A stretch of DNA of 64,000 nucleotides from Lacipirellula parvula (GTDB taxonomy: Bacteria > Planctomycetota > Planctomycetia > Pirellulales > Lacipirellulaceae), in the NCBI RefSeq assembly GCF_009177095.1, contig NZ_AP021861.1:1736001-1800000 (forward strand). Reading direction: 5' to 3'. The notes beneath the pieces were generated by a model that worked only from the letters and a program-made list of their open reading frames with translations, was not told the origin of the DNA and searched no databases. Below, one piece after another: positions 61,950 through 64,000 of this stretch; position 1 is the first letter of the stretch; each line of letters begins with the position of its first letter. Position numbers and translations under genes: made by a program.

Positions 61950-63071
61950 TTAACGCCAGAGTTGCCGAGGAAGTGGCTCGCCCAAGTCAAAAGAATGAAA
62001 CATTTCTTTGGATACGTCGAAGACTAAGGCAAAGCGTGATTCGTCGTCGGTAATTTCATCGATCGTGCAGGTATGGTCGGATCTGTACGCTCCATCAGGG
62101 AAGCCGACCCCAACGGATGATTCCTTGTGGCAATACATTTGCAGTCCCGTGACGCCACCAGCGCCGACTGTCAGGCGCAGTAGCCCAGGGTGCGATACAT
62201 CACCTCGTTCGTAAAATTGCGATGCGGATTTAACGAATCTCAAAAGCCTGACTGCGAGATCCATTCCGCCAAGTCTGCGATCCGTCATCGCCGAGCGATA
62301 ATCGCGGAGTGCGAACAGATCTCCGACTCTTCCGCATGATGCTACTAAGACGTCGCTGACGTTTCCCATCTTCGTTTTATCGATGCCCATGTAACCATCC
62401 GGGCATCTTGCAGGGAAGGTATCGAATACACCGTAGCGGCAGGCCTCCAATTCGCAAATGCTTTCGTGGGGAAACTCGGGACAAATGTGAAACCAAAAGT
62501 ACGGAGATCCAGGCGTTTTAAATCGACTAGTAAAGCGTTCAATGCTGCGTGACAGCAGTTGCTCTCGCTTCGACTCTGGCGACTCACGGCGCTTTAAGAG
62601 GTGTGCAATTCTATCGAGATTTGCCAGTTCAAACCTGTCGCCTACGTCATTTGTCCTGATGTAAATATGAGTGGCATTCGTTATCGAGTGGGGCGCGGCG
62701 ATACTCTCATGGATTCTGGCTACAACAAATACCCGGCTCGGATCGGTGGGGTGCGCAATCACGGGACTAAGCTCGGGCGTGATCGGCGGATAGATCCGAT
62801 CACGGCAGATCTGTGTCAATCGCTCGGAAATGCCGGGCTTGCTGGCCATCCCCGGCTCGGCACCATCTGGTATGTTGGTCGTTTTGTCCGCGTGAACGCC
62901 GAACAGGATAATGCCGCCTCTAGTATTCGCTAGCGCAGCGACCACTTTCTCCACGTTTTGTGGTATCTCAAGCTTGTAGTCGAGTTGAGCGCCCTCTGGA
63001 ATTCCTGCCCGGCAGAACGCGTTGATATCGTCGTAAGTGATTAGCGATAGCTGCTTATTCCAAAGAGACAT
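61950..63071 (-). CDS. AlbA_2 (Schlafen-type) domain protein with unknown C-terminal region
   Basis: 373 residues from the ATG at 63071; a TTG four codons earlier is possible. Residues about 8-160 form a Schlafen/AlbA_2 domain: EGAQLDYKLEIPQNVEKVVA (the E-x(4)-Y/F-K motif), ALANTRGGIILFGVHADKTT and FVVARIHESIAAPHSITN with a following YIRTNDVG. These domains bind nucleic acids, and some relatives cleave RNA. The ~210-residue C-terminal part (e.g. CELEACRYGVFDTFPARCPD, GGMDLAVRLLRFVKSASQFY) is not recognised and contains several cysteines and histidines. It lies 104 bases downstream of the caspase-like gene, same strand, probably one transcript. Visibly lower GC than the core genes. Confidence 0.8.
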   Translation of the reverse strand: MSLWNKQLSLITYDDINAFCRAGIPEGAQLDYKLEIPQNVEKVVAALANTRGGIILFGVHADKTTNIPDGAEPGMASKPGISERLTQICRDRIYPPITPELSPVIAHPTDPSRVFVVARIHESIAAPHSITNATHIYIRTNDVGDRFELANLDRIAHLLKRRESPESKREQLLSRSIERFTSRFKTPGSPYFWFHICPEFPHESICELEACRYGVFDTFPARCPDGYMGIDKTKMGNVSDVLVASCGRVGDLFALRDYRSAMTDRRLGGMDLAVRLLRFVKSASQFYERGDVSHPGLLRLTVGAGGVTGLQMYCHKESSVGVGFPDGAYRSDHTCTIDEITDDESRFALVFDVSKEMFHSFDLGEPLPRQLWR

Positions 63072-63175
63072 ATTTGGTTGCAATAGGGACTAGCTGACGA
63101 GTCGGCAATTTGTGGTACAGAGCACGCCAGCTACGAAGTCTTGTGGGCTGCTCACTCACGTCTGATGCGGCTGAG

Positions 63176-63919
63176 TTAGTACGTAAAAACGGTGAATGGA
63201 TAGTGGGTCATTCTGCGCCCTGCTTGGATCTGCGGCTTCTGTTGTTTGTCTTTCTGAGCCACGACAGCGGCAGCCCCATTGAATGCGTCAAACGAACTTA
63301 AGACCCCGGTTTTTTTGTTATCGGCCCATGCCTCGCCTATGTCGATCAGCGCCTGCGAGAAGTATCCCCCGTTATTCGTTTCTCCTGCCGTCTGATTGAG
63401 GTCGCACGAATAAAAGTACACCGCACCCGCTGGGGCAGTGAGCACAGATATATCAAACACCTTCCGGCATCTATCGCGATTGGGTCCGAGAGCGGCCATT
63501 TTTGCATTTAGGGAGAGCCGAAATGCAGTTGCAGACTCTTCGGCTTCGATGAGAGTTACGTTTCGGCACGAGTCTGCAATGATCAACGATCTGGGATTTC
63601 CCGGATTTAGCTTCGAGACTGCCACTTCCTCGGTGTCATTAATGCAGAGACGCGTTTCGTCGACACCTTTACCTTTAGCGTGGTAACCGTGCCCCGAAAA
63701 AGTGACGAACGAATAGTCTTTCGTGCTCGCCGAATTGACCCACTTCAATAGTTCCTTTTCGGTTGGATGGCTGAGAATACAGATCTCGCTGGATTCCCAG
63801 GCGCCACCGATCGCAGACTCCAAGTACGCTTTGAATTTGACCACATCAGCTCTAGCGCCTGGAAGGTCGACGTGCCCTTTGAGCTTGGATGACTCAACTA
63901 AGATCGCTTGGCGACTCAA
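63176..63919 (-). CDS. Caspase-like protease (peptidase C14 type)
   Basis: 247 residues from a TTG start (63917-63919), supported by GGAGGT six bases upstream. The start is otherwise rare, and no ATG fits. LPGARADVVKFKAYLESAIG is the typical first helix after the opening strand. The catalytic dyad is histidine in FVTFSGHGYHAKGKG (about residue 77) and cysteine in SLIIADSCRNVTLIE (about residue 117). Length fits a stand-alone p20/p10-like metacaspase/orthocaspase core. Such proteases are common effectors in bacterial defence and cell-death modules. The upstream side is the window end, so further partner genes may be missing. Confidence 0.85.
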   Translation of the reverse strand: MSRQAILVESSKLKGHVDLPGARADVVKFKAYLESAIGGAWESSEICILSHPTEKELLKWVNSASTKDYSFVTFSGHGYHAKGKGVDETRLCINDTEEVAVSKLNPGNPRSLIIADSCRNVTLIEAEESATAFRLSLNAKMAALGPNRDRCRKVFDISVLTAPAGAVYFYSCDLNQTAGETNNGGYFSQALIDIGEAWADNKKTGVLSSFDAFNGAAAVVAQKDKQQKPQIQAGRRMTHYPFTVFTY

Positions 63920-64000
63920 ACTTCACCTCCGGTGATCGCGTGAATACGACTCGTAACGAATTGTCTAAATGGAACTTTATACGCTTCTTGATTAAGTGGG

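Noticed and set aside
51380-64000. Complete prophage
   Set aside because: Only a tape-measure-like and possibly a terminase-small-like protein are seen; no capsid, portal, large terminase, tail tube or lysis genes.
51380-64000. Integrase or transposase gene
   Set aside because: I found no tyrosine or serine recombinase motifs and no DDE transposase in any frame; it may lie beyond the window.

Overview
The window looks like a stretch of chromosome from a planctomycete, most likely of the Pirellulales type. The evidence is the co-occurrence of several planctomycete hallmarks: a CxxCH/DUF1549/DUF1553 (PSD1-type) protein next to a DUF1501 protein, a DUF1598 protein, four PEP-CTERM proteins (three carrying dockerin-like repeats), an N-terminal FESLEDRRML-type motif on an RTX-like protein, and three sulfatases in a row. 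Most of the window is visibly GC-rich; the last 3-4 kb are visibly less so. I see no rRNA, tRNA or CRISPR array. Species assignment is inference.

Layout. 1-4.7 kb: the end of a complex I operon (nuoL partial, nuoM, nuoN), followed by a possible terminator. 5-9.6 kb: a large PEP-CTERM protein, a threonine-aldolase-type PLP enzyme, an RpiB isomerase and a small channel-like membrane protein. 9.6-22.6 kb, minus strand: pyruvate carboxylase, an anti-sigma-type ATPase/GNAT fusion, a sodium:solute symporter, an ABC exporter set (adaptor, ATPase, two FtsX-like permeases) and an LdhA-type D-lactate dehydrogenase. Palindromic intergenic repeats are scattered here, and one family supplies the stop codon of three neighbouring genes. 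22.8-27 kb, minus strand: serine O-acetyltransferase, a family 2A encapsulin shell protein (SrpI type) and a cysteine desulfurase with a long disordered N-terminal extension. This is a cysteine/sulfur nanocompartment operon, with shell and cargo genes overlapping. 27-32.5 kb: a PQQ-type beta-propeller protein, then an aldo-keto reductase, a cupin and a zinc alcohol dehydrogenase read away from a divergent AraC-type regulator; the set resembles the E. coli yqhC/yqhD/dkgA aldehyde-response arrangement. 32.7-51.4 kb: three sulfatases, a large autotransporter-repeat PEP-CTERM protein, the PSD1/DUF1501 pair, an RTX-like protein, a DUF1598 protein and two further PEP-CTERM/dockerin proteins. This is a cell-surface and sulfated-polysaccharide region.

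From about 51.4 kb to at least the window end the content changes to that of an integrated mobile element. It has an excisionase-like HTH protein, a DnaB-N/RecA-fold replication ATPase followed by iteron-like repeats (a candidate origin), a string of short, often overlapping unknown genes, a tape-measure-like coiled-coil protein, and a cargo end. The cargo comprises a sigma-region-4-like protein coupled to a small partner, facing an AlbA_2 (Schlafen-type) protein and a caspase-like protease. No integrase, capsid, portal or large terminase gene lies in the window, so the far boundary is probably outside it.

The two most interesting systems are the family 2A encapsulin operon, which is a known class but well preserved here, and the caspase / AlbA_2 / sigma-like cassette at the end of the mobile element. 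I cannot match that combination to a named defence or cell-death system.
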